Assembly: GCF_009728485.1 (NCBI RefSeq)
Contig: NZ_VVIQ01000002.1
Location: 62,001 to 126,000, forward strand
Length of the DNA stretch: 64,000 nt
DNA from: Prevotella vespertina
Lineage (GTDB): Bacteria > Bacteroidota > Bacteroidia > Bacteroidales > Bacteroidaceae
Direction: 5' to 3'
Shown here piece after piece: positions 43,252-51,734 of this stretch. The notes beneath the pieces were generated by a model, which searched no databases, was not told the origin of the DNA, and saw only the letters and a list, made by a program, of their open reading frames with translations. A program made the translations under genes and the position numbers. Position 1 is the stretch's first letter; each line of letters starts with the position of its first letter.

Positions 43252-44673
43252 ATGAAACGTAAGACTTGGCACAAGTACCATAAGTGGTTAGGAATAATCA
43301 TTTGCTTTTTTGTAATAATGTTCAGCCTCTCTGGCATTATTCTCAACCATCGCAGCACCTTTGCAAGTATGTCTATTAGTAGGAAATTCCTACCTTCTTC
43401 TTATACTTTCAAGCGTTGGAACAATGGCTTATTACGTGGTACAATACGTTATAAAGACCAACAATCAAAGACTGAGAAAGTGCTCATTTATGGTGCTGCT
43501 GGACTTTTCTTAACTGATAGTACAGCCTCTTCTATTAACGAATTTAACAACGGCTTACCCACAGGAGCCGACTACCGACAGATAAGGGGAGTAGTGCAAA
43601 CTCCACAAGGAGAACTCTTTGCCGCTGGTATCATGGGCTTATACCGATTGAAGGAACACAATACTTGGCAGCAAGTGAGCCTCCCTAAGGAAGATGATGA
43701 CGAACTCTTATCGGATATAAGTATGCGTGGTGACACCTTGGTAGTGCTTAGTAGATCTTATCTATACATCTCCTCCGCTCCATATAACCATTTCCAACGC
43801 CTTCAACTACATGCTCCTGCAGGTTACGATGGCAAGGTTAGCCTCTTTAAACAGCTTTGGCTCTTGCATTGCGGAGGCTTATTTGGTACGTGGGGAAAGC
43901 TGTTTATGGATGCAATAGCCCTTGTGCTCATCCTTCTAAGCGTCACTGGCATTTGGTTGTGGGCACGACCTCGAAGTGTGAAGATGTTTAAGTGGCATAA
44001 ACAAGTGGGTATCTACACCTTCTTCCTCACTCTCTTTATTGCAATAACAGGCTGGGCATTGCGTCCACCTCTTATGATTCTCCTTGCCACCAACAGCACT
44101 CGTCCACTGCCAGGAACCGTCTTGAATAGTGATAACGCATGGTATGACAAGTTAAGGATGATACGTTATGACGAACAGGAACACGACTGGATGATTTCAA
44201 CCTCCGATGGTTTCTATTCTTTGACATCGTTAACTAGTCAACCGAAAGCCCTCACCACTGCCCCACCTGTTAGTGTGATGGGGCAAAATGTATGGCAACA
44301 TGAGTCGATAGGAACGTGGCTTGTAGGTTCGTTTGATGGTCTCTACCGATGGAATAGACAAACAAATTATATAGAACCATGCGATGCCTCCTTGTATGCA
44401 GGAGTCCTCGTACCAGGTACGGCACCAACAGGACAAACCATCTCGGGCTATAGCTCTGATTTTAAAGGGCATCTCTGCTGGGCTGATTACTTCACTGGTA
44501 CACCTTTCCCAGCCCAACCTTCCCATCTAGAAGACCGCCCCATGTCACTTTGGAATGCGGCATTAGAAGTACATACGGGGCGTATTTACATGGGGAGTAT
44601 AGGCTCTTTTGCCTTCATCTTTGTAATGGGTATTCTTCTAGTAATTGTCTTGGTATCAGGAAAGAAACTATAA
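43252..44673 (+). CDS. PepSY-associated membrane protein
   Basis: 473 residues with four likely membrane helices: one at about 12-32 (HKWLGIIICFFVIMFSLSGIILNHR), two at about 215-240 and 255-285 (ALVLILLSVTGIWLWARP and YTFFLTLFIAITGWALRPP), and one at the C-terminus (about 450-470). The opening HKWLG...SG motif is that of PepSY_TM proteins, which in many bacteria include iron- or siderophore-linked reductases. Large periplasmic loops have beta-propeller-like 'GLYR' elements. No iron genes are adjacent, so function is open. Confidence 0.78.
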   Translation: MKRKTWHKYHKWLGIIICFFVIMFSLSGIILNHRSTFASMSISRKFLPSSYTFKRWNNGLLRGTIRYKDQQSKTEKVLIYGAAGLFLTDSTASSINEFNNGLPTGADYRQIRGVVQTPQGELFAAGIMGLYRLKEHNTWQQVSLPKEDDDELLSDISMRGDTLVVLSRSYLYISSAPYNHFQRLQLHAPAGYDGKVSLFKQLWLLHCGGLFGTWGKLFMDAIALVLILLSVTGIWLWARPRSVKMFKWHKQVGIYTFFLTLFIAITGWALRPPLMILLATNSTRPLPGTVLNSDNAWYDKLRMIRYDEQEHDWMISTSDGFYSLTSLTSQPKALTTAPPVSVMGQNVWQHESIGTWLVGSFDGLYRWNRQTNYIEPCDASLYAGVLVPGTAPTGQTISGYSSDFKGHLCWADYFTGTPFPAQPSHLEDRPMSLWNAALEVHTGRIYMGSIGSFAFIFVMGILLVIVLVSGKKL

Positions 44674-44674
44674 A

Positions 44675-44707
44675 GACTATTCGAGCAAACTATCTGCTCG
44701 AATGGTC
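44675..44707. terminator. Hairpin between convergent PepSY and PAP2 genes
   Basis: A 13-bp stem with one G-U pair (44675-44687 with 44695-44707) fills almost the whole 33-base gap between the stop codons, so it can end both transcripts. No T run is present. Confidence 0.55.
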
Positions 44708-45381
44708 TAAGCCATCAAATACATAACAAACGAGGCTATTGCAATATAAGTGAAGATACCTAATCCCACCCAAACTGGTATGAGTGTCCCTTTGAGCTGA
44801 CGGCAATGATAAGGTCCTTCTATATACAATAAGGTACGATAAACGAGTGCTGAACCAATCAAAGCAAAGGTTATTCCACCTAGAATATCACCTGGGTAAT
44901 GCACGCCAAGATACATTCTTGAATAGCAAACTACCGCTGCCCACCCTATCATAAACACTGACAACCATCGTTTCCGAAGCAAGAAACAGATGAAGAAAGC
45001 CAATCCGAAACAATTACCAGCATGATTGGAAGGGAAGCCATAGGCTCCACCTCTATAGTTATTAACGGTGTGCACTAGGTGACCAATGGGACAATCAAGG
45101 TTGCTGGGGCGCATTCGTCCAATCATCGGACGTATCCACTGCGCCGTTAACGTGTCCGTTATCAACATCATCACACCGATAGTCAACAAGCTAAACAGCA
45201 CTGCCTTGTAACTGAAGTTACGTAAGAGAAGAAGGAGAATACTAGCGTATAATGGTATCCAAATGAGCTTACCACTCACCGAAAACATAAACAAGTCCCA
45301 ATAAGGATTGTGTAAGCTATTCACTGCCAGCAGCGCATGTTGATCGTAATTAAGGATGTTTTCAATTAAACCTTCTATCAT
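44707..45381 (-). CDS. Membrane PAP2-family phosphatase
   Basis: 224 residues from the ATG at 45381 (16 fewer than the longest frame, whose extra residues are not hydrophobic or conserved). Five to six membrane helices carry the PAP2 motifs: RPMIGRMRP, YGFPSNHAGN (with Asn in place of the usual Gly of PSGH) and SRMYLGVHYPGD. It likely dephosphorylates a lipid pyrophosphate such as undecaprenyl-PP or a phosphatidate. It is the last of a minus-strand series behind the carbonic anhydrase gene, with a 161-base gap carrying a separate -7-like box (TAATTTTG at 45475-45468). Confidence 0.9.
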   Translation of the reverse strand: MIEGLIENILNYDQHALLAVNSLHNPYWDLFMFSVSGKLIWIPLYASILLLLLRNFSYKAVLFSLLTIGVMMLITDTLTAQWIRPMIGRMRPSNLDCPIGHLVHTVNNYRGGAYGFPSNHAGNCFGLAFFICFLLRKRWLSVFMIGWAAVVCYSRMYLGVHYPGDILGGITFALIGSALVYRTLLYIEGPYHCRQLKGTLIPVWVGLGIFTYIAIASFVMYLMA

Positions 45382-45439
45382 TTTGATTGTAGAAAAGTGC
45401 TTTACTTGCAGTTTCAAGATACTTGGCACTGCATGAAGT

Positions 45440-45513
45440 AAAGGTTTTTAGGTTTCTAATTCGGCTGCAAAATTAATAAAAAATATTGATATTCTACCAT
45501 GATAAAAACCTTT
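45440..45513. repeat. 11-bp perfect inverted repeat with 52-base centre
   Basis: AAAGGTTTTTA (45440-45450) and TAAAAACCTTT (45503-45513) flank a 52-base AT-rich centre between the carbonic anhydrase and PAP2 genes. It might be a weak terminator or an operator pair; chance in AT-rich DNA is possible. Confidence 0.4.
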
Positions 45514-45542
45514 GTTTTCCTTCATCGTAAGTATTTCCTTGA

Positions 45543-46088
45543 TTATTCACAATCAACTTCTGTAAGTTCACCAGTACGTGAATCGATAATGAAACCACGC
45601 ACAACAATGTCCTTCGGAACGAGTAGATGGTGCTGAATCCCCGCCACCGTACGACGCACACTAGCCTCTGTATCATGAAAACCATCAAGATATTGATGTA
45701 GATCCACTTGCTTAGAAGCCTCTTGAAGGGCGTCTTCTGTAATGCCATGTTGGCGCATTAAGTGCAAAAAGTGGTCTGCTTCCATGTGACAGGCACCACA
45801 TCCTGAATGATGAATAACCATGATTTCCTCGCAATCAAGCTCATAGATTGCCACGAGCAAAGAGCGCATAACGGAGTCATAAGGCGTCAGTAGGGTTCCA
45901 CCAGCTACTTTGATAATCTTAGCATCACCATTCTTTAGCCCCAACGCCTTAGGCAATAGCTCCGTAAGACGGGTGTCCATACAACTGAGAATAGCGAGTT
46001 TTAAGTCGGGTTTACCGCTTGTTACGAATGGTTCATAGCCTTTGTTGGCTACAAACTCCTTGTTATATGCGAGGATGGATGTTATCAT
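45543..46088 (-). CDS. Beta-class carbonic anhydrase
   Basis: 181 residues. Zinc ligands C36, H94 and C97 are visible in SCMDTRL and HHSGCGAC, and the Asp-Arg dyad D38/R40 is intact. KIIKVAGG lies between. The short form is that of the bacterial type I-like beta-CAs. It interconverts CO2 and bicarbonate in the cytoplasm, supplying bicarbonate for carboxylations. It follows the HAD gene by 23 bases and is probably co-transcribed with it. Confidence 0.92.
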   Translation of the reverse strand: MITSILAYNKEFVANKGYEPFVTSGKPDLKLAILSCMDTRLTELLPKALGLKNGDAKIIKVAGGTLLTPYDSVMRSLLVAIYELDCEEIMVIHHSGCGACHMEADHFLHLMRQHGITEDALQEASKQVDLHQYLDGFHDTEASVRRTVAGIQHHLLVPKDIVVRGFIIDSRTGELTEVDCE

Positions 46089-46111
46089 TTTATATTTGTA
46101 TAAGTTAATTC

Positions 46112-46852
46112 TTATATACTTCTTAGCTGCAACCTATCTACCTTCAAACGCTGCTCTCGTTCGTTGATGAGCGTTTCCAGTTCGCTAAACGACTTCATTT
46201 TCAAGAGATGAGGGTGCTCGTATTCATCAACAACCTCGTGTTGCCAGATAGTATGAAAGGGTATATGGACAGCCCAACCACCAAGTTTTAACACTGGTTC
46301 TACGTCAGATTTAAACGAATTACCTACCATCAAGAGTTCCTCAATACCAATTCCAAATTGATCACATAGCCTTTCGTAAGCCTTTGGAGTCTTATCCGAC
46401 ACAACGATAAAGTCGTCAAAGTAGGTTCTTAACCCCGACCGATTGAACTTGCTCTCTTGGTCTAGTAGCTCGCCTTTAGTGAATACTACGAGTCGATATA
46501 AGCCTGATCTGCGCAACTTCTCCATAGTTGTTACAACCCCTTCTAGCGGTTTGCCCGGTAATTGTAAGAGCGATTTTCCCATCTTGATAATGGCTGTCAC
46601 CTCTGCAGATGTCAGTTTCCCATGACTCACCTGAGTAGCATTTTCGAGCAAGGAGAGGATGAACGCCTTACTTCCATAGCCCAACAAATCCATGTTGGCA
46701 GTCTCGGTTGCGAATAAAGCCTGCGATACTTCTTCCACAGGAGCATAGTGTTTCAACAGGTCGCAATACTTCTTCTCCACTGAAGCAAAGTAAGTTTGAC
46801 ACTCCCACAGGGTGTCATCTGCATCGAAAGCAATCAGTGATATATCCTTCAT
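46112..46852 (-). CDS. HAD-superfamily hydrolase
   Basis: 246 residues. Motif I is FDADDTLW, motif II VVFTKGE, a Lys in KTPKAYERL serves as motif III, and motif IV is MVGNSFKSDVEP. The helical cap lies between motifs I and II (C1 type). These features fit a phosphoglycolate-phosphatase-like or YjjG-like soluble phosphatase; the substrate is not evident. It is separated by 3 bases from the upstream unknown gene and 23 bases from the carbonic anhydrase gene, so the three are likely one transcript. Confidence 0.87.
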   Translation of the reverse strand: MKDISLIAFDADDTLWECQTYFASVEKKYCDLLKHYAPVEEVSQALFATETANMDLLGYGSKAFILSLLENATQVSHGKLTSAEVTAIIKMGKSLLQLPGKPLEGVVTTMEKLRRSGLYRLVVFTKGELLDQESKFNRSGLRTYFDDFIVVSDKTPKAYERLCDQFGIGIEELLMVGNSFKSDVEPVLKLGGWAVHIPFHTIWQHEVVDEYEHPHLLKMKSFSELETLINEREQRLKVDRLQLRSI

Positions 46853-46855
46853 TTT

Positions 46856-47899
46856 CTACTCTATTACGAATATAATATTGCGAAACTGCTCCTTAGGAGC
46901 TGCCTCATTCGTTAATACTTCGGGGACTTTTACAAGGTTGCGAGCCTGTAGTAAGTCGACAGTATCCCACATTATTTCATGAAAAAGGACGATTGAAGTA
47001 CGCTTATCATCTATCTTTGTAATCTCCTGAGCACGTGTAATATTATCCTTAACAGCTGAAGTTAAGCTATCAGATAATCGGTGACAAAGAATATTAACAG
47101 AGTCTTGCTTCTCTCTATCAATTACTGGTATCTGCAACTTCCCAGTCTCATCAACAATGCCATAAGGCTTTAAATGGTCTATAATAGTTGCATCCTTCAA
47201 CCCTTCGTTGTCAAGTAGGCATTGTGCTAAAGGCATTAAATCAGCATGTTGCGGAGCGTTTTTTAGACTTGTTCTTGTCCATGTCTCTTGGATAGGTCCA
47301 TAGCTATTGGTACCGAATTGAGTTTTCTTTCGTGGCTCACAAAGCACCCACACCATTCCTTTCCAGTCTGCTTTATTATCTAGTTTATATCTATCTGGGG
47401 CAATCGCATCCCATATCAAGCCATCAAGCACATAAGAGAAAGCAATGCTAAAAGCGTTATCAGCAAAGTTACTCTTGCCTAATTCTGTGACAAGTTGTCG
47501 ATAGTCAGCTTCCGACTTATCCATTACGTTCGTAGCAATTAATCGACTTAGTTGGCGCAAGGCTGCGGTTTGTTCTACATCAAAGATGGGCAATATTGTC
47601 TGCCATTTGTCGCCTTCCACCTGCTTAATCATCCCTGCTTTTTGCAAGTAAGAGAGCTGATCATCATTAAAAGATAGCCCTGCCTTGCGCAGACCTTTTG
47701 CTGTGTTAGGAGTACGGAGCATATAAAGTAATTGCCAATTATTATCCTTCTTGATATATTCGAAGGGGTGGACAGACTTGAAATCACTGAATGCAACACG
47801 TTCACACTGGCTCAGACTGCGCATATCGTTTTGCCCATAAATAGTCGTTACAGCCACGCTCAACGCAGCTATTAATATCATTTTCAGTTTCATAATCAA
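46856..47899 (-). CDS. Exported protein of unknown function
   Basis: 347 residues with a signal peptide (about 1-22, ending YGQ). I do not recognise a family. The mature protein is mixed alpha/beta, with a helical region at about 110-160 and a Trp-rich central part around 165-210 (DGLIWDAIAPDRYK, GMVWVLCEPRK). It ends in a beta strand (RNIIFVIE) with no membrane helix, so it is probably periplasmic. It has a full consensus promoter and leads a unit with the HAD and carbonic anhydrase genes. Confidence 0.7.
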   Translation of the reverse strand: MIMKLKMILIAALSVAVTTIYGQNDMRSLSQCERVAFSDFKSVHPFEYIKKDNNWQLLYMLRTPNTAKGLRKAGLSFNDDQLSYLQKAGMIKQVEGDKWQTILPIFDVEQTAALRQLSRLIATNVMDKSEADYRQLVTELGKSNFADNAFSIAFSYVLDGLIWDAIAPDRYKLDNKADWKGMVWVLCEPRKKTQFGTNSYGPIQETWTRTSLKNAPQHADLMPLAQCLLDNEGLKDATIIDHLKPYGIVDETGKLQIPVIDREKQDSVNILCHRLSDSLTSAVKDNITRAQEITKIDDKRTSIVLFHEIMWDTVDLLQARNLVKVPEVLTNEAAPKEQFRNIIFVIE

Positions 47900-47912
47900 A
47901 TAGTTTGAGTTG

Positions 47913-47943
47913 CAAAAGTACGTTTTTTATTGTAGACTTCAAA
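47913..47943 (-). promoter_or_regulatory. Promoter of the unknown exported protein unit
   Basis: On the minus strand TTTG (47943-47940), 19 bases, then TACTTTTG (47920-47913). The leader is about ten bases. Array F begins only 37 bases upstream of this promoter. Confidence 0.8.
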
Positions 47944-47979
47944 ACATATTCATAACTTATTCGCCCTTGTAAGCCCATG

Positions 47980-48061
47980 AAGAGGGCGTCTCCTTGTGGC
48001 GAAGAAAGCCTCTCTTCATGATAAGGAAACGCCCTCTTTAAATGGAAGAAAGCCTCTCTTC
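47980..48061. repeat. Tetrameric 22-bp-pitch repeat array F
   Basis: Cores start at 47980, 48002, 48024 and 48046, an exact 22-bp pitch, with spacers gtggcg, atgata and aaatgg. Cores two and four are the identical AAGAAAGCCTCTCTTC; the first is of the GGGCGT class and the third of the AAACGCCC class. The array lies in the divergent gap 47900-48319, next to the promoter of the upstream gene; the remaining 200 bases toward ftsE show only a -7 box at 48239-48246. Confidence 0.9.
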
Positions 48062-48238
48062 TTTTGTAGATGTGACTATTACGGAAAGCAAACGATAGTT
48101 CTATCACTCGTATATGTTAGCTATTCCTCCCCTTTTGGAGAACTTTGATGGGACTTTCAGAGCCTTTGCTCTCATGCTATCAACCTCATATTTATAACAT
48201 TTTCACCATTATAAAGATAGGAATCAGAAGTTTTTTAC

Positions 48239-48246
48239 TACCTTTG
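48239..48246 (+). promoter_or_regulatory. -7 element of ftsE
   Basis: TACCTTTG, with a predicted leader of about 70 bases and no clear -33 box. Confidence 0.5.
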
Positions 48247-48319
48247 CAAGAACTTATTGCATCCCTTCTAACGGGGGTATAACAACAAATTCCACATTAA
48301 TAAACCACAAGGAATAATC

Positions 48320-49066
48320 ATGTTAATAGACTACAAGAAGGCAAACATATACCAAGATGAGCGTCTGATCCTAAAGGATGTGGACTTCCAAGCAGAAGCA
48401 GGAGAGTTTATTTACCTTATTGGACGTGTTGGTTCGGGTAAGAGCTCACTGCTAAAAACAATGTACGGAGAGCTTGACATCGATACTTCTGATGCTGAGA
48501 AAGCTCACGTATTGGGCGAGTCTGTACTCGACATAAAGCGCAGTCGCATCCCAGCTTTGCGTAGACAGATGGGTATCATATTCCAGGATTTCCAATTACT
48601 ACACGATCGTACGGTTGCAAAGAACCTAGGATTTGTATTGCAGGCAACGGGTTGGACTGACAAAAAGAAGATTGCTCGACGTATTGAGGAGGTGTTGGCT
48701 CAGGTGAACATGATGGACAAGAAGGATAATATGCCTAGTGAGTTATCAGGTGGCGAACAGCAACGTATTGCTATAGCACGCGCCTTACTCAATGAGCCAA
48801 AGATTATTATTGCAGACGAGCCGACGGGTAATTTAGACCCAGAAACAGCCGCTAACATTGTTAGCATACTGAAGGCTACATGCCAGGCAGGTACGACGGT
48901 CATCATGTCAACGCATAACATCAACCTCTTGAGTCAGTTCCCTGGCAAGGTATATTGCTGCAAGAACGGCGAACTAAGCCTACTTGAAGACAATAAACAA
49001 GTACAGGTACTCAACGAAGAGGCGGCTCCGATAGAAGCTATTGGCGAACCCATAGAAAACGACTAG
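48320..49066 (+). CDS. ftsE: Cell-division ABC-transporter ATPase FtsE
   Basis: 248 residues. Walker A is GRVGSGKSS, the Q-loop IFQDFQLL, the signature LSGGEQQRIAIARALL, Walker B IIIADEPTGNLD and the H-loop MSTHN. The short length and FtsE-like start (Y-x-x-A-x-I-Y) identify it as the ATPase that, with FtsX, activates peptidoglycan hydrolases at the septum. No ftsX is adjacent. The lysC gene follows after 45 bases. A generic LolD/MacB-type ATPase is the alternative. Confidence 0.8.
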   Translation: MLIDYKKANIYQDERLILKDVDFQAEAGEFIYLIGRVGSGKSSLLKTMYGELDIDTSDAEKAHVLGESVLDIKRSRIPALRRQMGIIFQDFQLLHDRTVAKNLGFVLQATGWTDKKKIARRIEEVLAQVNMMDKKDNMPSELSGGEQQRIAIARALLNEPKIIIADEPTGNLDPETAANIVSILKATCQAGTTVIMSTHNINLLSQFPGKVYCCKNGELSLLEDNKQVQVLNEEAAPIEAIGEPIEND

Positions 49067-49111
49067 GCTCTGCAAGGGGCACAACCATACAATAGAAAGA
49101 TAAGACGAAAC

Positions 49112-50428
49112 ATGAAAGTAATGAAATTCGGAGGTACATCTGTTGGCTCACCAGAGCGCATGAAGGGTGTTGCCTCATTAGTAACAAAGTCAGGGGAACC
49201 TACTTTTATAGTCCTCTCAGCCATGAGTGGAACCACAAACTCGCTGATTGAGATCTCCGATTACTTATATCGTAAGAACCCAGAGGGGGCTAATGAGGTG
49301 ATTAATAACCTTGAGCAAAAGTACTTCGGACATATTGATGAACTCTACTCTACCGACGAATACAAACAGAAAACACGCCTGTTCGTAACAGAGATATTCG
49401 ATTATCTACGCTCTTTCACGAAGGGTCTTTTCACCTCATTTGAGGAGAAGAACATCGTTGCACAGGGTGAGGTATTGTCGACAAACATGGTGGTCAACTA
49501 TCTACAAGAGCAAGGGGTGAAAGCGACATTACTTTCTGCACTCGACTTCATGCGCACTGATAAGAATGCAGAACCAGACCTCCCTTATATCAAGGAGAAG
49601 TTATCTGCTATCATGAAGGTGCATGAGGGCTATCAAATCTACATCACACAAGGATTTATCTGTCGCAATGCTTATGGTGAAGTAGATAATCTCCAGCGTG
49701 GCGGTTCGGACTATACAGCATCGCTGATAGGTGCTGCTATCAATGCAGAAGAGATACAAATTTGGACAGACATAGATGGTATGCACAATAATGACCCACG
49801 TGTGGTAGATAAGACGGAGGCTGTTCGACAACTCAACTTCGAGGAAGCTTCGGAGCTAGCTTACTTCGGTGCGAAGATCTTACACCCGACATGTGTGCAG
49901 CCAGCAAAGTACTCCGGCATACCCGTTCGACTGAAGAATACGATGGAACCAGACGCTGAAGGCACTATTATTAACAACACTCTTGTAAGGAGTAAGATAA
50001 AGGCCGTAGCTGCTAAAGATAATATAACTGCCATCAAGATAAAGTCTAGTAGAATGCTAGGAGCATCTGGTTTCCTACGCAAAGTGTTTGAGATCTTTGA
50101 GAGTTATCAGACCTCCATTGACATGATAACGACCAGTGAAGTGGGCTTATCTATGACTATTGAGAACTGTAGTCACCTATCAGAAATAGTTGACGAGTTG
50201 AAGAAGTATGGTACAGTAAGCGTCGATTCTGATATGTGCATAGTATGTGTAGTGGGTGATCTCGATTGGAGTAATGTAGGCTTCGAGACGCTTGCGACAG
50301 ATGCAATGAAGGATATTCCGGTACGCATGATCAGCTATGGAGGAAGTAATTATAACATCTCCTTCCTTATAAAAGAGGCTGACAAAAAGCGCGCCCTACA
50401 ATCCTTATCAAACGTTCTCTTCAATTAA
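49112..50428 (+). CDS. lysC: Aspartate kinase
   Basis: 438 residues. It begins with MKVMKFGGTSVGSPERM (the kinase signature), has RGGSDYTASLIGAAI in the middle, and ends with two ACT-type regulatory domains (about 300-437). It is monofunctional, with no homoserine dehydrogenase part. It phosphorylates aspartate to open the lysine, threonine and methionine pathway. lysA lies 128 bases downstream behind a stable hairpin. Feedback control by lysine through the ACT domains is expected from family knowledge. Confidence 0.94.
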   Translation: MKVMKFGGTSVGSPERMKGVASLVTKSGEPTFIVLSAMSGTTNSLIEISDYLYRKNPEGANEVINNLEQKYFGHIDELYSTDEYKQKTRLFVTEIFDYLRSFTKGLFTSFEEKNIVAQGEVLSTNMVVNYLQEQGVKATLLSALDFMRTDKNAEPDLPYIKEKLSAIMKVHEGYQIYITQGFICRNAYGEVDNLQRGGSDYTASLIGAAINAEEIQIWTDIDGMHNNDPRVVDKTEAVRQLNFEEASELAYFGAKILHPTCVQPAKYSGIPVRLKNTMEPDAEGTIINNTLVRSKIKAVAAKDNITAIKIKSSRMLGASGFLRKVFEIFESYQTSIDMITTSEVGLSMTIENCSHLSEIVDELKKYGTVSVDSDMCIVCVVGDLDWSNVGFETLATDAMKDIPVRMISYGGSNYNISFLIKEADKKRALQSLSNVLFN

Positions 50429-50437
50429 CTTTATCCA

Positions 50438-50484
50438 ATAGAGGGCTTATCAAAGATATAAATAATCACTGATTTGCCCTCTAT
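50438..50484 (+). terminator. Two-tier hairpin between lysC and lysA
   Basis: ATAGAGGGC (50438-50446) pairs with GCCCTCTAT (50476-50484), and inside it ATCA pairs with TGAT. There is no immediate T run. It could be a partial terminator or attenuator between the two lysine genes. Confidence 0.5.
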
Positions 50485-50556
50485 ATGGACTTTATAACGA
50501 CATAGACACAACCTTGCTTACAGCAAGAAACACATTCTCAATATAACACAAAAGCA

Positions 50557-51714
50557 ATGAAAGAAACATTCCCAACAGATAAATTCAGGAATATAGAGAC
50601 TCCCTTTTACTATTACGATTGCGATCTTCTACGCAAGACATTGCATGTCATTCAAGAAGAAGCACGTAAGTACGAAGGTTATTTAGTACATTATGCTATC
50701 AAAGCAAACGCTAATAAGAAGGTTCTTAACCTAATTAGTCAGACGGGAATAGGTGCAGATTGCGTTAGTGGAGGTGAGATTCAACGCTGCTTGGAGAGTG
50801 GTTTTCCTGCAGATAAAGTCGTCTTTGCAGGTGTCGGAAAAGCCGATTGGGAGATTAACTTAGGGCTTGATAACGATATATTCTGCTTTAATGTAGAGAG
50901 CAAGGAAGAGCTTGAAATCATCAATGAACTAGCCCAGAAGCGAGGGAAGATAGCGAGTGTCTGCCTTCGAATTAACCCAAATGTAGGGGCACACACACAC
51001 GCTAATATCACCACAGGACTGGCTGAGAATAAGTTTGGAATAGCCATGCAGGACATGCATTCAACAGTGCTTGCAGCAATGGAGATGACGCATATCAAGT
51101 TCATTGGTTTGCACTTTCATATAGGCTCACAGATTATGGATATGGGAGACTTCCAGGCGCTTTGTGAACGCATCAATGCCATTCAAGACGACCTCAAGGA
51201 ACGTGGTATTGAGGTCGAGAATATTAATGTTGGAGGTGGCTTAGGGATAGATTACAATGAGCCAGATGAGCACCCGATCCCTGACTTCCAATCATACTTC
51301 AAGACCTTTGCTAAGCACCTCAAGTTGCGCAAAGGACAGAAGTTGCACTTCGAATTAGGGCGTTCCGTCGTTGGTCAAATGGGTTCTTTAATCACACGAA
51401 CACTCTATGTGAAACAAGGTACAAGTAAGCAGTTTGCCATCGTTGATGCTGGTATGACGGACTTGATAAGACCGGCTCTCTATCAGGCACACCATCGAAT
51501 AGTAAACCTGTCAAATACCGATGAACTACAGTCGTATGATGTAGTTGGTCCCATCTGTGAGTCCAGTGATGTCTTTGCAAAAGGGGTATCTCTTAACACA
51601 GTACATCGCGGTGATCTCATAGCGATAAGGTCGTCAGGAGCTTATGGAGAAATCATGGCTTCACAATATAACTGTAGAAAACTACCTATCGGATATATGT
51701 CCGATGAACTTTAA
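50557..51714 (+). CDS. lysA: Diaminopimelate decarboxylase
   Basis: 385 residues. The PLP lysine lies in HYAIKANANKKVL, and the glycine-rich loop in INVGGGLGIDY. The second-subunit Cys lies in GPICESSDVFAKG, with the substrate-binding GAYGEIMASQYN near the end. It makes L-lysine from meso-DAP, the last step of the pathway opened by the neighbouring lysC. A glycosyltransferase gene follows by 20 bases. Confidence 0.95.
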   Translation: MKETFPTDKFRNIETPFYYYDCDLLRKTLHVIQEEARKYEGYLVHYAIKANANKKVLNLISQTGIGADCVSGGEIQRCLESGFPADKVVFAGVGKADWEINLGLDNDIFCFNVESKEELEIINELAQKRGKIASVCLRINPNVGAHTHANITTGLAENKFGIAMQDMHSTVLAAMEMTHIKFIGLHFHIGSQIMDMGDFQALCERINAIQDDLKERGIEVENINVGGGLGIDYNEPDEHPIPDFQSYFKTFAKHLKLRKGQKLHFELGRSVVGQMGSLITRTLYVKQGTSKQFAIVDAGMTDLIRPALYQAHHRIVNLSNTDELQSYDVVGPICESSDVFAKGVSLNTVHRGDLIAIRSSGAYGEIMASQYNCRKLPIGYMSDEL

Positions 51715-51734
51715 AACAACAATTCTTTAAACGA

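Noticed and set aside
47802..48107. 101-codon minus frame over array F
   Set aside because: It crosses the array and the promoter of the unknown exported protein gene in a different frame.
49067..49111. Lysine riboswitch ahead of lysC
   Set aside because: The gap is only 45 bases, too short for an L-box, and no such fold is visible.
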